Counted from the stretch's first letter, positions 17,958 through 27,057 are shown. The stretch: DNA of 64,000 bases from Nitrospinaceae bacterium (GCA_029261535.1 JAJDBF010000029.1:62001-126000), one strand, 5' to 3'. Translations and numbers: made by a program. Notes: a model not told the origin generated them from the letters alone.

Positions 17958-18872
17958 TTATTTCATCAGGTGGTAAAGGATGGATTTCTGAATATGGAGG
18001 CGGTTTTCCGCCTGTTCCCATACCAGGGACTGACCGCCGTCCATGACATCGGCTGTGACCTCTTCGCCCCGGTGGGCGGGCAGGCAATGCATAAAAAATG
18101 CGCCCGATTTGGCAAGTGACATGACCCGTTGGTCAACCCGGTAAGCGTCCAGATCCTTCAACCGTTTTTCCGCCTCGTCCTCCTGCCCCATGCTGGTCCA
18201 GGTGTCGGTGTAGATCGCATCTGCATCGGCAACACCTTCGGCAACATCTGAGGTGAGGGTGATGCTTAAACCTTTTTGCTCAGCCTCTTCCCGCACAGAT
18301 TCGAGCACTGCCGGATCGAGCGTGTATCCTTCCGGACTGACAATGGACATGTGCATCCCAAAATGGACACAGGCCATGAGCAGGGAGACGGTGACATTGT
18401 TGGAGTCGCCCAGATAGGCCAGTTTTAATCCTTCCAGCGTAGAATGATATTTCAGCAGGGTCAGCATGTCTGCCATCGCCTGGCAAGGATGATTGAAGTC
18501 GGTCAATCCATTGATGACTGGAATCGTTGCATGCCGGGCGAACTCGACAATCTCCTCGTGGGCGAAAGTGCGGATCATGACGGCATCGAGATAACCCGAC
18601 AACACTCGCGCCGTGTCCTCGATAGACTCACCTCTGGAAAGTTGAAGATCGTTGGGACTGAGCACAAGTCCATATCCGCCAAGCTGAAGGATGCCCACCT
18701 GGAAAGAAATGCGGGTCCGTGTGGACCGTTTGTTGAATATCATGCCCAGGGTTTTACCCTTGAGGGAATCGCGAAAGTCTGCCGGTCGGTCTTTCATAAC
18801 CAGACCGGTGACCAGCATGTCCTGTAATTCCTTTGAGGAAAAATCTGCGAGCGAAAGAAAATCCTGTTTCAT
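17958..18872 (-). CDS. argF: Ornithine carbamoyltransferase
   Basis: Transfers the carbamoyl group from carbamoyl phosphate to ornithine, giving citrulline in arginine synthesis. The 304-residue product contains the carbamoyl-phosphate motif STRTR (within FNKRSTRTRISF), DFNHPCQAMAD, the DSNNV segment of the ornithine-binding domain, and the HCLPAHRGEEV signature with the catalytic Cys. Length is normal. The amidinotransferase-family gene lies 52 bases upstream on the same strand, so the two probably share a transcript and link arginine formation with arginine breakdown. Confidence 0.97.
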   Translation of the reverse strand: MKQDFLSLADFSSKELQDMLVTGLVMKDRPADFRDSLKGKTLGMIFNKRSTRTRISFQVGILQLGGYGLVLSPNDLQLSRGESIEDTARVLSGYLDAVMIRTFAHEEIVEFARHATIPVINGLTDFNHPCQAMADMLTLLKYHSTLEGLKLAYLGDSNNVTVSLLMACVHFGMHMSIVSPEGYTLDPAVLESVREEAEQKGLSITLTSDVAEGVADADAIYTDTWTSMGQEDEAEKRLKDLDAYRVDQRVMSLAKSGAFFMHCLPAHRGEEVTADVMDGGQSLVWEQAENRLHIQKSILYHLMK

Positions 18873-18924
18873 AAATTAAGATAAACCGAGTTGTTGGAAA
18901 ACGACTATTGTACACGATCTTTCC

Positions 18925-19737
18925 TCACGGGCGTGAGGTCTTCCAGGAAAAGGTGAGGCATTTGTTGGCTCCGCCAGCTTTCATGAATTCGCTCATAGGC
19001 AGGATGCTCACTGTGTAGCCTATTGCTTCCAGCTTGTCCCGCAACATTTTGCTGGCACTGTTCATATATAGAGAGCTCTCTACCAATACAGCGTTGCAGG
19101 TCAGAGACAGTGCGTCCTCGTCCGAGACGATGATGGTTTCGCGGGCGTTCTGTTCTATCAGGTCGATGGATGGCGGATCGAAAGCTGGAGGGTAATAAAG
19201 AACCACACCGTCGTTGAGAGGGCACAAGCAGGTGTCCAGATGGTAGAAATGCGGGTTCATCAGATGCAGGGAAATCACGCGGCAATTTAATTCGCGAGCC
19301 AGTATCCGGTGTGTTTTCGCATGAGTGCGAAAACCTTCACCGGCCCACAAAAAGCTTGAATCGCAGGAGGGCAGAGCGTCTCCGCCGCCTTCAAAGGTGA
19401 TGCTTTCCGGCAGGTGGAGAATGTCGAATCCTTTTTGGCGAAACCATTCTGTGAAAAGAGGTTCTTCTGGCTGACGCTGAGGGTGGCGAAACCGGCTTGG
19501 AATAAAATTGGATCCCCAAACCAGCCCACAATTGGCAGTGAACACCATGTCCGGTGTTTCTTTAGAAGGGGAAATCAGTTCAACATTGGCGTGCTGGCAA
19601 AGCAGTTGGTGAAAGCTGTACCATTGATTCAGAGCCAACGCGCGGTCGACTTTTCCGATTTGGTTTTCCATCCAGGGATTGATCGAATATTTCACTTCGA
19701 AATAAACTGGAGGGCACATTAAAATATGGTCTGTCAT
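18925..19737 (-). CDS. Arginine/dimethylarginine hydrolase-type amidinotransferase family protein
   Basis: A 270-residue guanidino-group-modifying enzyme of the DDAH/arginine-deiminase/arginine-dihydrolase fold. Active-site pieces are all visible: ETPDMVFTANCGLV (substrate Asp/Asn loop), FEGGGDAL, HLDTCLCPL (His-x-Asp) and the catalytic Cys in KAGGANKCLTFSW near the C-terminus. I start at ATG 19737 with GGAG about eight bases upstream; the frame extends to 19845 but those residues are atypical. Substrate is uncertain: arginine (to citrulline or ornithine) is favoured by the adjacent argF, while dimethylarginine or citrulline hydrolysis remain possible. Confidence 0.85.
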   Translation of the reverse strand: MTDHILMCPPVYFEVKYSINPWMENQIGKVDRALALNQWYSFHQLLCQHANVELISPSKETPDMVFTANCGLVWGSNFIPSRFRHPQRQPEEPLFTEWFRQKGFDILHLPESITFEGGGDALPSCDSSFLWAGEGFRTHAKTHRILARELNCRVISLHLMNPHFYHLDTCLCPLNDGVVLYYPPAFDPPSIDLIEQNARETIIVSDEDALSLTCNAVLVESSLYMNSASKMLRDKLEAIGYTVSILPMSEFMKAGGANKCLTFSWKTSRP

Positions 19738-20055
19738 CGTCAAACTCCGGTCCTTCTCTACCCACACCTCTAGGGAAGCCCAAAATGATCCGGGTTTCAA
19801 CAAAAATTTTTTGAGGAGGGCGGGAGCGAAAGGAAGAATCCCCATTTTTCCTTCCGCTCCCTCGGGATGGAGGAGAACAGGCTGATGCCAGTATGGCGAT
19901 CCGGAATTAACCTTTGATGAATTCAGGATTAAAGATTGTTAACGCGTAAATTTATTGTGGCAGGGTTTTGCAATAGACCTGGTGAGGAGCAGGTCAGGAG
20001 TTTTTGTTAAAGTAGAGAAAAATACTGGGAGTTGTTTCAGGGAGGTGGTGCTTTA
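19738..20055. other. Intergenic region without a gene
   Basis: About 320 bases. It holds the upstream region of the amidinotransferase gene and the downstream region of the TPR gene, both on the minus strand. A 6-bp stem GACCTG/CAGGTC (19976-19995) with an eight-base loop is present, with a T-run only on the plus-strand side, so I do not call a terminator. Confidence 0.4.
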
Positions 20056-20700
20056 TTAAAGGTTCAATTCTTTTTCGTATTCGAGGAACAGGGTGCGGTG
20101 GTAGGTGTCACGAATGTTTTTAAGATTGTTATTCAGCCAGAGATCGGAAAAGTCCGGAGGATAAGGCGCGAAACTTTTTATCTGTCCGATCATGATGCGT
20201 GTGTTCTGGTACCAGGAAATATTTTTTTGTTTTTTAAACAGACTGCGGACGTTGCGCAGGATGTCGAGGGCGGGGTCGGCTTGGCGATTCCCGAACAACG
20301 ACAACCCCAGCCCGATTTGGCCCAGCCCTTCCTCCGGGTGCATTTGCGTGACGATCTGATAGGCTTCTATTGCTTGAGGAAACATTTTCACCGCACTGGT
20401 CATGTTGCCCAGATTAAATTGCGCGTGGAAATCGTCAGGGTAGCGATCTGCAAGGTGCTGAGCGGCTTCAAAGGCCTGGCCCAGGTCGCCCATCCGGTTC
20501 ATGACAATGCAGAGTTTAATGTGCCCGTAGACATCGAGTTTTTGCTCAGGCCTGGATGCCAGAAACGCTTTCCAGTGGGGCAGGGTTTCCTGATAAAACC
20601 CCTGTCGGTCGAGCGTGAGTGCTTCTTTAAAAGGATCAGCCTGGGCTGGTCGGGTGAACAGGCAAAGCAATAAAAGCGAGCAGGTGACGAAGATTCTCAT
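20056..20700 (-). CDS. Secreted TPR-repeat protein
   Basis: A 214-residue product with a Sec signal (MRIFVTCSLLLLCLFTRPAQA-DP) followed by three to four helical tetratricopeptide-like units: LDRQGFYQETLPHWKAFL, GDLGQAFEAAQHLADRYPDD, AQFNLGNMTSAVKMFPQAIEAYQ and GQIGLGLSLFGNRQADPALD. TPRs scaffold protein complexes. An alternative GTG start at 20724 overlaps the glnD-like stop as GTGA and would couple the two genes; I prefer ATG 20700 because it starts directly with the signal peptide. No partner can be named. Confidence 0.8.
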   Translation of the reverse strand: MRIFVTCSLLLLCLFTRPAQADPFKEALTLDRQGFYQETLPHWKAFLASRPEQKLDVYGHIKLCIVMNRMGDLGQAFEAAQHLADRYPDDFHAQFNLGNMTSAVKMFPQAIEAYQIVTQMHPEEGLGQIGLGLSLFGNRQADPALDILRNVRSLFKKQKNISWYQNTRIMIGQIKSFAPYPPDFSDLWLNNNLKNIRDTYHRTLFLEYEKELNL

Positions 20701-20720
20701 GGAAAGTTCCGTTGGGGAAT

Positions 20721-23435
20721 TCACGCGACTTGAACAGGCAAGTCGGGAAAAATAGGTTGGTTTTGGCTCAAAGGGGCCAGGGCTTCTTTCAGTGCATTTT
20801 TGAACCCCTCCTCATCGCTCATGATCTTGCGAACGTCCTCCGGTCTCAAGTAATAAATATTGGAAGCGGTTCCATACTGGCTGTTGATGACCGCCCGCTG
20901 GATCAGCATGTCCAGCTTGGAAAACATCTTGGTTTGGAGCATGGTGATACCAAGAACATCCGAACATTCCACCTTGACCGCGCGTCCGATTATGGACACT
21001 TTGACTTTTACGGGGCTGGTTCGCTCCTCCCCCTGATGCGTTGTCAGGTAGCGGCCCTTGTAAAGTTCGGGCACCTTGAGGTCGCCGACGAATACTTTGC
21101 GCAACTCTTCCTTGACCTTTTTCTGAACCAGAAAAAAATTGGAAAAGTCGATGGGCTTCTGCCCCGACTCCATCACCTGGAAGACATCGAACACATTGTC
21201 GCCAATGGTGTGCACCCGGGCATCACTGATGCTCAGATGATTGAAAGCCAGGACTGTGGCTACTTTGAATAGCAATCCGGATTGATCGTTGGTGCAAATA
21301 ACCAACTCGCTGGCTTTGTCTGCTTTGAAAAACAACTCTACGGAAAAGCCGTCACGCGATTTTTTATATTCGTTGTAAATTTCAAGTTGCGATTGCATGT
21401 CGCGCGGCAGTCGGATCATCCGCAGGAATTCATTTTTGACTGGCCAGGAAACGCTCTCGCGCTTTTTGTGGTGGAGGGTGTTCTGGTAAAAATATTTCAA
21501 CTGGTCAATCTGCGATTGTGACATGTGCATCTTGGTGGCGGCGCGGTCGGCGTAGGTCAGTATAATGAGCATTTTGAGACGCTCCACATCTTTTTCCACC
21601 AGGTCCCAGATCATCTCATAGGTATCGTCATCGTCCGGATCGAGCATCATCAGGTCGCGCATCATCAAATGTTTTTCGACGAGGTAGGCCACGTCCCGAA
21701 TCATCCTAGGGTTGTGATCATAACCCAGTTTACTCAGGATACCGGGAATCGCCCGTGCGCCCACCAGCTCTTCGTTTTCCCCTTCGCGTTTTAATCCCTT
21801 GCCGATGTCGTGCAACATGACCGCCAGCCGGATCGTGTTTTTGTCTCGCAGGGATTGATACAGGTCGTAAAGAAATGGTCGGCTTTCAGGATCGAGTTCA
21901 AGCCCGTTCAAAGCGTCGAGCGCGTGCATGAGGTGCGTGTCTGTTGGAAACAGGTGCACAAAAATATCCTGTAACAAACCGCCAAGGTTTTTGTATTCCG
22001 GAATGAACAGTTGTTCCAGCAATCCGAATTCATGCAGGTAGCGGATGGCCTGGGCAAAATGTTTGCCGCGCAGGATGCTGTGAAAATACGGTTGCAGTTC
22101 GGTGCCATTGCTCGCCATCTGGAAAAGAGGAGCCATGCGGTCCACATTTTGTTCTATGGCGCGGGCAACCGGATAGGATAGATAGAGGTTGCGGCGTGAC
22201 ACCCAGGTGAACAGCTCCAGCATGTCACCGAGGGAATCCCAAGTATAATCGTTTCGGTTTTCCGTGAAGATGATCTGCTTTTCTGCATTGACCCCGAAAT
22301 CTGGCGACAGGGTTTGCACCTTTTTCGAATCCGAAGTCAGGCACTCCCAGAAAATCCCGCGTGAAAACCGTTTCAGCGGAAGTACGGACTGGTAATAATA
22401 GGCGTTAAAGAATTCTTTCACAGAAAATCCCATCGCTTTGGCGACATGTTCCCGCACCTCATAACTGAGTAAGTCACGCTGAGCTCCCTTCTGGTGGCAG
22501 TGCAGGGCCAGCCGGGTCCGCGCCAGAAAATTCAAGGCGACCTGTGATTTTTTGAATGCGGGTGTGCTGATTAGTTTCCGGTTGTACATTTCCTGCAAAA
22601 CCTCAAACAGGTTTTTCTGCTGGATGGAATATCTTAGCCGGGCCAGCGAAAGTGCCCAGTAAACGCGGTCCAGTTCATCTCTGAGATGAGGCTCCTGTTT
22701 GAACACGGTGTTATGGATGCCATACAATTCTTTGAAGCGATCACAGTAGCTGATCAGTTTTTCTTTATGCAACAGCCCGGCGGTCTGAATGGAACTTGCA
22801 AATTCCTGGTACACGATTTCATTGCCCGTGACAAAGCGGTGTTCCAGCAGGGAGAACAGGGACGACATGGTGGCATCGTCCAGGGCCTGACCATCGGTGT
22901 CCAGAAGGGAGTTTCCGCTTCGTGCGACCGTGCGAAAAATATCCTGATAAACAAACAGGTATTCAAAATCCTTGATAACTTGTGTTGCCGCATTGAGGTT
23001 TTCAACACCCGCTGTCTCGCGGAAAACAATTTTGATCGAGACATCCGAGCCAAAGGAAAGCTCTTCACGGCCATAGCCGGAACGTGCCACAATCGCCACC
23101 GGCAGGTTGTTGGGTTTGAGAGATGTGTTGTGACTGTGGTTATAAAAATCGAGCGCAAGACAAAACGCACGCTCAAGGACAACATCGACCAGCACGGTTC
23201 GTTTTAGCAGTAGCAGGTGGCTGTTGTCCGACACCAGAGCCTCAGCTTGCGCCTCCGCCGTTTCTTTCTCGACAAAGTCCTGAACGTATTTTTTAAACTG
23301 GAGGTAAAAAGATTGCGTGTCGGTCGGATCGAACCCCAGGAGATCTTCTAGCGTGAAAAGATCGCCCAAACGGGCAAATAGTTCCTTGCGGATGGCCTCC
23401 GCCTGGATTCGATTGGATACGTAGAGGTCGCTCAT
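20721..23435 (-). CDS. glnD: GlnD-like PII uridylyltransferase homologue with altered nucleotidyltransferase site
   Basis: GlnD proteins add and remove UMP on PII according to glutamine level. The 904-residue product has the whole architecture. The N-terminal nucleotidyltransferase fold is seen at GYGREELSFGSDVSIKIVF (120-138). The helical middle is followed by an HD domain (MLHDIGKGLKREGE) that should carry the UMP-removing activity, and by C-terminal ACT-like domains (ELVICTNDQSGLLFKVATVL and a weaker second one). The nucleotidyltransferase motif normally ends Ser-Asp-x-Asp; here it is S130-D131-V132-S133, so the second metal-binding Asp is Ser. This may abolish uridylylation while leaving hydrolysis and glutamine sensing. 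The coding bases confirm the Ser codon. DAHP synthase lies 163 bases upstream on the same strand. Confidence 0.9.
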   Translation of the reverse strand: MSDLYVSNRIQAEAIRKELFARLGDLFTLEDLLGFDPTDTQSFYLQFKKYVQDFVEKETAEAQAEALVSDNSHLLLLKRTVLVDVVLERAFCLALDFYNHSHNTSLKPNNLPVAIVARSGYGREELSFGSDVSIKIVFRETAGVENLNAATQVIKDFEYLFVYQDIFRTVARSGNSLLDTDGQALDDATMSSLFSLLEHRFVTGNEIVYQEFASSIQTAGLLHKEKLISYCDRFKELYGIHNTVFKQEPHLRDELDRVYWALSLARLRYSIQQKNLFEVLQEMYNRKLISTPAFKKSQVALNFLARTRLALHCHQKGAQRDLLSYEVREHVAKAMGFSVKEFFNAYYYQSVLPLKRFSRGIFWECLTSDSKKVQTLSPDFGVNAEKQIIFTENRNDYTWDSLGDMLELFTWVSRRNLYLSYPVARAIEQNVDRMAPLFQMASNGTELQPYFHSILRGKHFAQAIRYLHEFGLLEQLFIPEYKNLGGLLQDIFVHLFPTDTHLMHALDALNGLELDPESRPFLYDLYQSLRDKNTIRLAVMLHDIGKGLKREGENEELVGARAIPGILSKLGYDHNPRMIRDVAYLVEKHLMMRDLMMLDPDDDDTYEMIWDLVEKDVERLKMLIILTYADRAATKMHMSQSQIDQLKYFYQNTLHHKKRESVSWPVKNEFLRMIRLPRDMQSQLEIYNEYKKSRDGFSVELFFKADKASELVICTNDQSGLLFKVATVLAFNHLSISDARVHTIGDNVFDVFQVMESGQKPIDFSNFFLVQKKVKEELRKVFVGDLKVPELYKGRYLTTHQGEERTSPVKVKVSIIGRAVKVECSDVLGITMLQTKMFSKLDMLIQRAVINSQYGTASNIYYLRPEDVRKIMSDEEGFKNALKEALAPLSQNQPIFPDLPVQVA

Positions 23436-23598
23436 CGGTCTCGTCCCGGTTCCCGTTCATGGAGCCGTGGCCCCTGTCTTAAGGGGCAGGAAATTTTATA
23501 TATAAGCAGAATAACTCAAACGCCCTGCTATTTCAAGACGAGAAGTTTTTAAAACTCAAATAAAATCAATGGGTTGTGGGGGTGTCGTGGGCGGGGGG

Positions 23599-24621
23599 TT
23601 AAAGCGTGCGGCCCATCACCTTGAGCAGGGGCCTTAAGGTTTCGACCAGATGGGTAAACTTGTCGGGTTTGAGGGATTGCGGACCGTCGGAAAACGCATT
23701 GATCGGATCCGGGTGGACCTCGATCATCAACCCATCGGCTCCGGCGGCGATGGAGGCCATAGCCATGGGCTGGACCAGATCCCAATGTCCGGTGCCGTGA
23801 CTGGGGTCGATAATCACTGGCAGGTGAGTTTCTTTTTTCAGCACCGGCACCGCCGAAATATCCAGGGTGTTGCGGGTGGCCGTTTCAAAGGTGCGGATGC
23901 CGCGCTCGCACAGGATCACATTTTTGTTGCCCTCGGAAAGAATATATTCCGCCGACATCAAAAACTCCTTGATGGTGGTCATCAGGCCGCGTTTGAGCAG
24001 GATGGGTTTGGGCACCGCGCCGAGCTCTTTCAGCAGGGAAAAATTCTGTATGTTGCGCGCCCCTACTTGCAGGATGTCGGCGTAGCGGGCGACCAGGTCA
24101 ACTTCGCGCGGGTTCATCACTTCCGTTACGATGGGCAGTCCAGTCTCTTCCTTGGCTTCCTTGAGCAGGATGAGCCCTTCCTCTTCCAGCCCCTGAAAGC
24201 TATAGGGAGAGGTGCGAGGCTTGAACGCCCCGCCGCGTAAAAAATTGGCCCCGGCTTGTTTGACAGCTTTAGCTGTCGTTTGCAGTTGATCTCGACTTTC
24301 TACCGAACACGGACCGGCCATCAACGCGATGCGTTCACCACCGATGACGACATCGTCGACCACAATTTCACTGTTGGCGGATTGAATTTCCCGTCCGGCA
24401 AGTTTGTAGGGTTTCTGAATCGGGATGACATTTTCAACGCCCGGCATGGTCTCCAGAATATTTTTGAGATGCTCCTTGTTCTGCTCGTCTTTGCCGACGG
24501 CACCGATGACCCGGCGCTCCACGCCAACAATTTCGTGGGTGTTGTAGCCCAGACTTTTTATTTTTTCGAGAACCGCTTCAACCGCTTTAGCTTCGGCATC
24601 CGGCTTTAGAACAACGATCAT
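23599..24621 (-). CDS. aroF: 3-deoxy-7-phosphoheptulonate (DAHP) synthase, type I-beta with N-terminal regulatory domain
   Basis: First step of the shikimate pathway: joins phosphoenolpyruvate and erythrose-4-phosphate. The 340-residue product starts with a ferredoxin-like regulatory domain ([20 protein letters not shown] to about residue 70), as in Thermotoga-type enzymes, followed by the KDO8P/DAHP barrel: [55 protein letters not shown] and [15 protein letters not shown] 24621 gives the full regulatory domain. No obvious attenuator or terminator is visible around it. Confidence 0.96.
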   Translation of the reverse strand: MIVVLKPDAEAKAVEAVLEKIKSLGYNTHEIVGVERRVIGAVGKDEQNKEHLKNILETMPGVENVIPIQKPYKLAGREIQSANSEIVVDDVVIGGERIALMAGPCSVESRDQLQTTAKAVKQAGANFLRGGAFKPRTSPYSFQGLEEEGLILLKEAKEETGLPIVTEVMNPREVDLVARYADILQVGARNIQNFSLLKELGAVPKPILLKRGLMTTIKEFLMSAEYILSEGNKNVILCERGIRTFETATRNTLDISAVPVLKKETHLPVIIDPSHGTGHWDLVQPMAMASIAAGADGLMIEVHPDPINAFSDGPQSLKPDKFTHLVETLRPLLKVMGRTL

Positions 24622-25180
24622 GATAAATACCCTGGAAAAAATTGTTTACTACTTTAAAATTAGCATGCGTTCGTGACCCGAGTCAAGCTGGCATCCCTTG
24701 TTTGAGGGGTGCCGAGACCCGTTCAGGCCCATTGATATTTAAGGGGTTTTGAGAGGCGTTTTCAGGGCAGATTTGGTTTTTGACAGGGTCGGGTTATTGT
24801 GTAATTATCCATACAGGTTGTTTCAGAGCCTTCAAGTTTGCTACCCCGAAACATTGGCGCGGAGCCTGCCCCGAGCTTGTCGTAAAGGACTCTCTGGTCC
24901 ATAGCCAAAAATTTTGGCAACTGGAAATTCCCTCAAGAATTCCTTCTGCACACTTGCCTTGGCTAGCCTCGTTGGTATCGACCTACTATTTTAAGAAAAG
25001 GGCAACTCCAAAAACTGTATACAGGTCTGGGATCTTGAGGTCGGTCAATAAAAAGCGGTGTCTTTGCCAGCGCATAAACGCTGAGCCAGTCGCCCCACGG
25101 TCAGTGGCCGCAAGGTGGGCTCGAATAGAAAATTTTCAATTATTTAAGTTTCGTTAAAATCTTTCCGGAGATCAGGTTCC
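24622..25180. other. Repeat-bearing intergenic region upstream of dnaN
   Basis: About 560 bases between aroF and dnaN, which are divergent. A 125-codon open frame (24780-25157) starts GTG-like, reads through a known repeat and shows no family features, so I do not call it. The region holds one minus-strand copy of the CGACAGGCTCAGGGCAGG repeat (24859-24888). GGAG about 11 bases before 25181 is the dnaN ribosome binding site. Confidence 0.45.
24859..24888 (-). repeat. Interspersed repeat C, copy 1
   Basis: The reverse complement reads CCTTTACGACAAGCTCGGGG then CAGGCTCCGC. It matches the copies at 40222-40250 and 41791-41820 (consensus YCGACAGGCTCAGGGCAGGC). Such repeats are dispersed in intergenic DNA of many environmental bacteria. 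Confidence 0.7.
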
Positions 25181-26290
25181 ATGGAAATCAAGATCGGCAG
25201 TGATACTTTTTTAAAAGGCGTTCAGAAAGTTCAGGGCGTAGTCGAAAACAAGGGGGCCATGCCTATTTTGTCGCATTTGCTGATCTCCGCCGGTGGCGAT
25301 GGCATCACCCTCATGGCGACCGACCTTGAGATTGGTATTCGTGGTTTCTATCCAGCCAAGGTCATCAAGGAAGGCGCGGTCACTCTCAACGCGCGCAAAC
25401 TGTTTGACATCCTCAAAGAACTTCCTGTTAAAGAAGTGCGCCTGGTGAAAGAGGAAAACGATTGGGTGACGCTGACCTGCGGCAAGTCGCGCTTTCGTCT
25501 GCCCGGTTTGCCAGCGGCGGATTATCCGAAATTGCCCGAGTACAGTGAAACCTGTCTGCTGGAGTTCACCGGCAGTCAACTGCGGGACATGATCAAGAAA
25601 ACAGTGTTCGCCATTTCTCCGGATGAAACAAGGCAGGCCCTCAACGGACTTCTGCTGGAGGTGGAGCAGGGCAAAGTCAACCTTGTGGGAACGGATGGTC
25701 ATCGGCTGGCACTGATCAAACGACCCGCTGGAAAATCCAACGGTGCCTCTGCCGACCCCAACGGTTACCTGTTGCCGAAGAAGGTATTGTCCGAACTGAT
25801 GAAATCCGTAGGGGAAGACGATGCGACCTACAAGTTTTCCGTCAAAGACAACCAACTGGCATTTATCCAGGATCAGGAAGTCATCATCTCGCGCAAAGTT
25901 GACGGCAAGTTTCCCAATTACCGGCAGGTCATTCCCGGTGACTGCACCCTGCAGGTGAAAGTCAATAAAGAGGATCTGGCACACGCCCTCAAACGTGTGG
26001 CACTGTTGGCCGATGAAAAGTCCAAGATGGTGCGCTTTGAAATCCGCTCCGGCAATCTCATCCTGATCTCGGACAATACGGAACTGGGTGCGGCACGCGA
26101 AGAGATGGCGATCGACTACGACGGTGATGAAGTCACCATCGGCCTGAACGCACGCTATGTGCTGGATGTGCTGTCTGCCGTGGAAGGCGATCAGGTCGTG
26201 CTCAACTTGAAAGACGAAAACCATTCCTGCCTGATCACCGCTGATAGCGATGCCGACTACCTCTCCATCGTCATGCCCATGCGACTGTGA
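25181..26290 (+). CDS. dnaN: DNA polymerase III beta subunit (sliding clamp)
   Basis: Ring-shaped processivity clamp that tethers the replicative polymerase. The 369-residue length is standard. Recognisable segments are NKGAMPILSHLLI, LMATDLEIGIRG, the central ISPDETRQALNGLLLEV and TDGHRLALIKR, and the C-terminal SDADYLSIVMPMRL ending in the typical MPxRL. The ATG follows CCGGAGATCAGG. Neither dnaA nor recF is adjacent, so this is not the classic origin cluster; only a repeat and a toxin-antitoxin pair follow. Confidence 0.98.
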   Translation: MEIKIGSDTFLKGVQKVQGVVENKGAMPILSHLLISAGGDGITLMATDLEIGIRGFYPAKVIKEGAVTLNARKLFDILKELPVKEVRLVKEENDWVTLTCGKSRFRLPGLPAADYPKLPEYSETCLLEFTGSQLRDMIKKTVFAISPDETRQALNGLLLEVEQGKVNLVGTDGHRLALIKRPAGKSNGASADPNGYLLPKKVLSELMKSVGEDDATYKFSVKDNQLAFIQDQEVIISRKVDGKFPNYRQVIPGDCTLQVKVNKEDLAHALKRVALLADEKSKMVRFEIRSGNLILISDNTELGAAREEMAIDYDGDEVTIGLNARYVLDVLSAVEGDQVVLNLKDENHSCLITADSDADYLSIVMPMRL

Positions 26291-26364
26291 GTCGCTTTGA
26301 TTTTTGTTTCGGGTCTCGGGGTCGGGATAAAAATTGGTACGCTGATTTTTTTGAATTCGGAAAA

Positions 26365-26430
26365 CCTCCGTATGTCATTCTGAACGAAGTGAAGAATCTC
26401 GCCTTGGCTTTTGTTTCTGGGGTTATGCTG
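26365..26430 (+). repeat. Interspersed repeat B, copy 1
   Basis: Contains CCTCCGTATGTCATTCTGAA followed by CGAAGTGAAGAATCTCGCC and a CTTTTG tail. Related copies lie at 40141-40217 (plus) and 60253-60339 (minus). It is located between dnaN and the toxin-antitoxin pair. Confidence 0.75.
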
Positions 26431-26503
26431 GAGCCTCGGGCAAAAGAGTGAATGATCTATCGGCTGGTACGACAGGCCCGGTCTTATATCAAGAATTTTC
26501 TGC

Positions 26504-26509
26504 TATAAT
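26504..26509 (+). promoter_or_regulatory. -10 box immediately before the antitoxin start
   Basis: A perfect TATAAT at 26504-26509 lies only six bases before the ATG at 26516, which would put the transcription start at or next to the start codon. No good -35 box (TTGACA) is found 16-18 bases upstream, and there is no Shine-Dalgarno sequence. Confidence 0.5.
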
Positions 26510-26515
26510 TTGAGC

Positions 26516-26749
26516 ATGACTGAAACCTACCTTGATGGAAAGATCACTGTGACTTCTTTAGCCGCGCCCACGGCTGAGGATATTAAAAAGTTGCAGGCCC
26601 TGTCAGAAGAAGACCGGCTTGCCCTGCTTAACGAGGCGTTGGAGCGTGGTCGCAATAGCCCGGTGAGTGACAAGACGATCGATGAAATCTGGGATTCCGC
26701 CCTCCTGAAAGCCAAAGCAAAAAAAGAAAAATCCCAATATGCACTTTAG
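26516..26749 (+). CDS. Antitoxin of a ParDE-type toxin-antitoxin module
   Basis: A 77-residue, charged, helix-rich protein with a basic C-terminal tail (AKAKKEKSQ), directly followed by and overlapping (by 11 bases) a ParE-like toxin gene. That arrangement, more than sequence similarity, identifies it. The N-terminal half (ITVTSLAAPTAEDIKKLQALSEEDR) does not clearly match the ribbon-helix-helix of classic ParD; LNEALERGRNSPVSDKTIDEIWD resembles short antitoxins of the RHH_6/addiction-module type. I start at ATG 26516; the TTG at 26510 is also in frame but overlaps the -10 box. Confidence 0.75.
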   Translation: MTETYLDGKITVTSLAAPTAEDIKKLQALSEEDRLALLNEALERGRNSPVSDKTIDEIWDSALLKAKAKKEKSQYAL

Positions 26750-27032
26750 GCTTTCTGAGAAAGCCGCAATTGACCTTGAAGATATTCTGATCGCAGGTAT
26801 TCTTGCTTTCGGTGAACTGCAAGCTTTGAAATATCAGGATTCATTTAAGCGGGTTTTTGAAATGCTTGCCTATATTCCGACGCTGGGGCGTAAGAGTGAG
26901 CGCGGTCGGGCGAATGAGCATCGATTTTTACACGGTTCGCACGTCATCTATTATCGAATTGATCCTGATGAAATTGTGATTGAAAGTATCGTCTACGGTC
27001 CGATCATTACTGATCTTTGGGGGGACCACTGA
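26739..27032 (+). CDS. ParE/RelE-superfamily toxin
   Basis: A 97-residue product with the compact ParE pattern: N-terminal FRLSEKAAIDLEDI helix, ALKYQDSFKRVFEMLAYIPTLGRK, then HRFLHGSHVIYYRIDPDEIVIESIVY, matching the beta-sheet core 'Y.I.Y....d.I.I..I.HgR' of ParE toxins. ParE proteins poison DNA gyrase; RelE relatives cleave mRNA. Final-strand residues (VYGPIITDLWGD) differ from the common HGRR ending, so the target is uncertain. The ATG overlaps the antitoxin by 11 bases, so translation is coupled. Confidence 0.85.
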   Translation: MHFRLSEKAAIDLEDILIAGILAFGELQALKYQDSFKRVFEMLAYIPTLGRKSERGRANEHRFLHGSHVIYYRIDPDEIVIESIVYGPIITDLWGDH

Positions 27033-27057
27033 AAATGAATTGGCAGGGTTGTCTAAA

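Noticed and set aside
23473..23492. GGCCCC-TGTCTTA-GGGGC hairpin as a terminator after aroF
   Set aside because: No T-tract follows on either strand.
24780..25157. 125-codon plus-strand frame upstream of dnaN
   Set aside because: It reads through interspersed repeat C and has no recognisable domain or good start.
25181..26290. Replication origin next to dnaN
   Set aside because: No dnaA or recF neighbour and no cluster of DnaA boxes (TTATCCACA) was seen in the flanking gaps.
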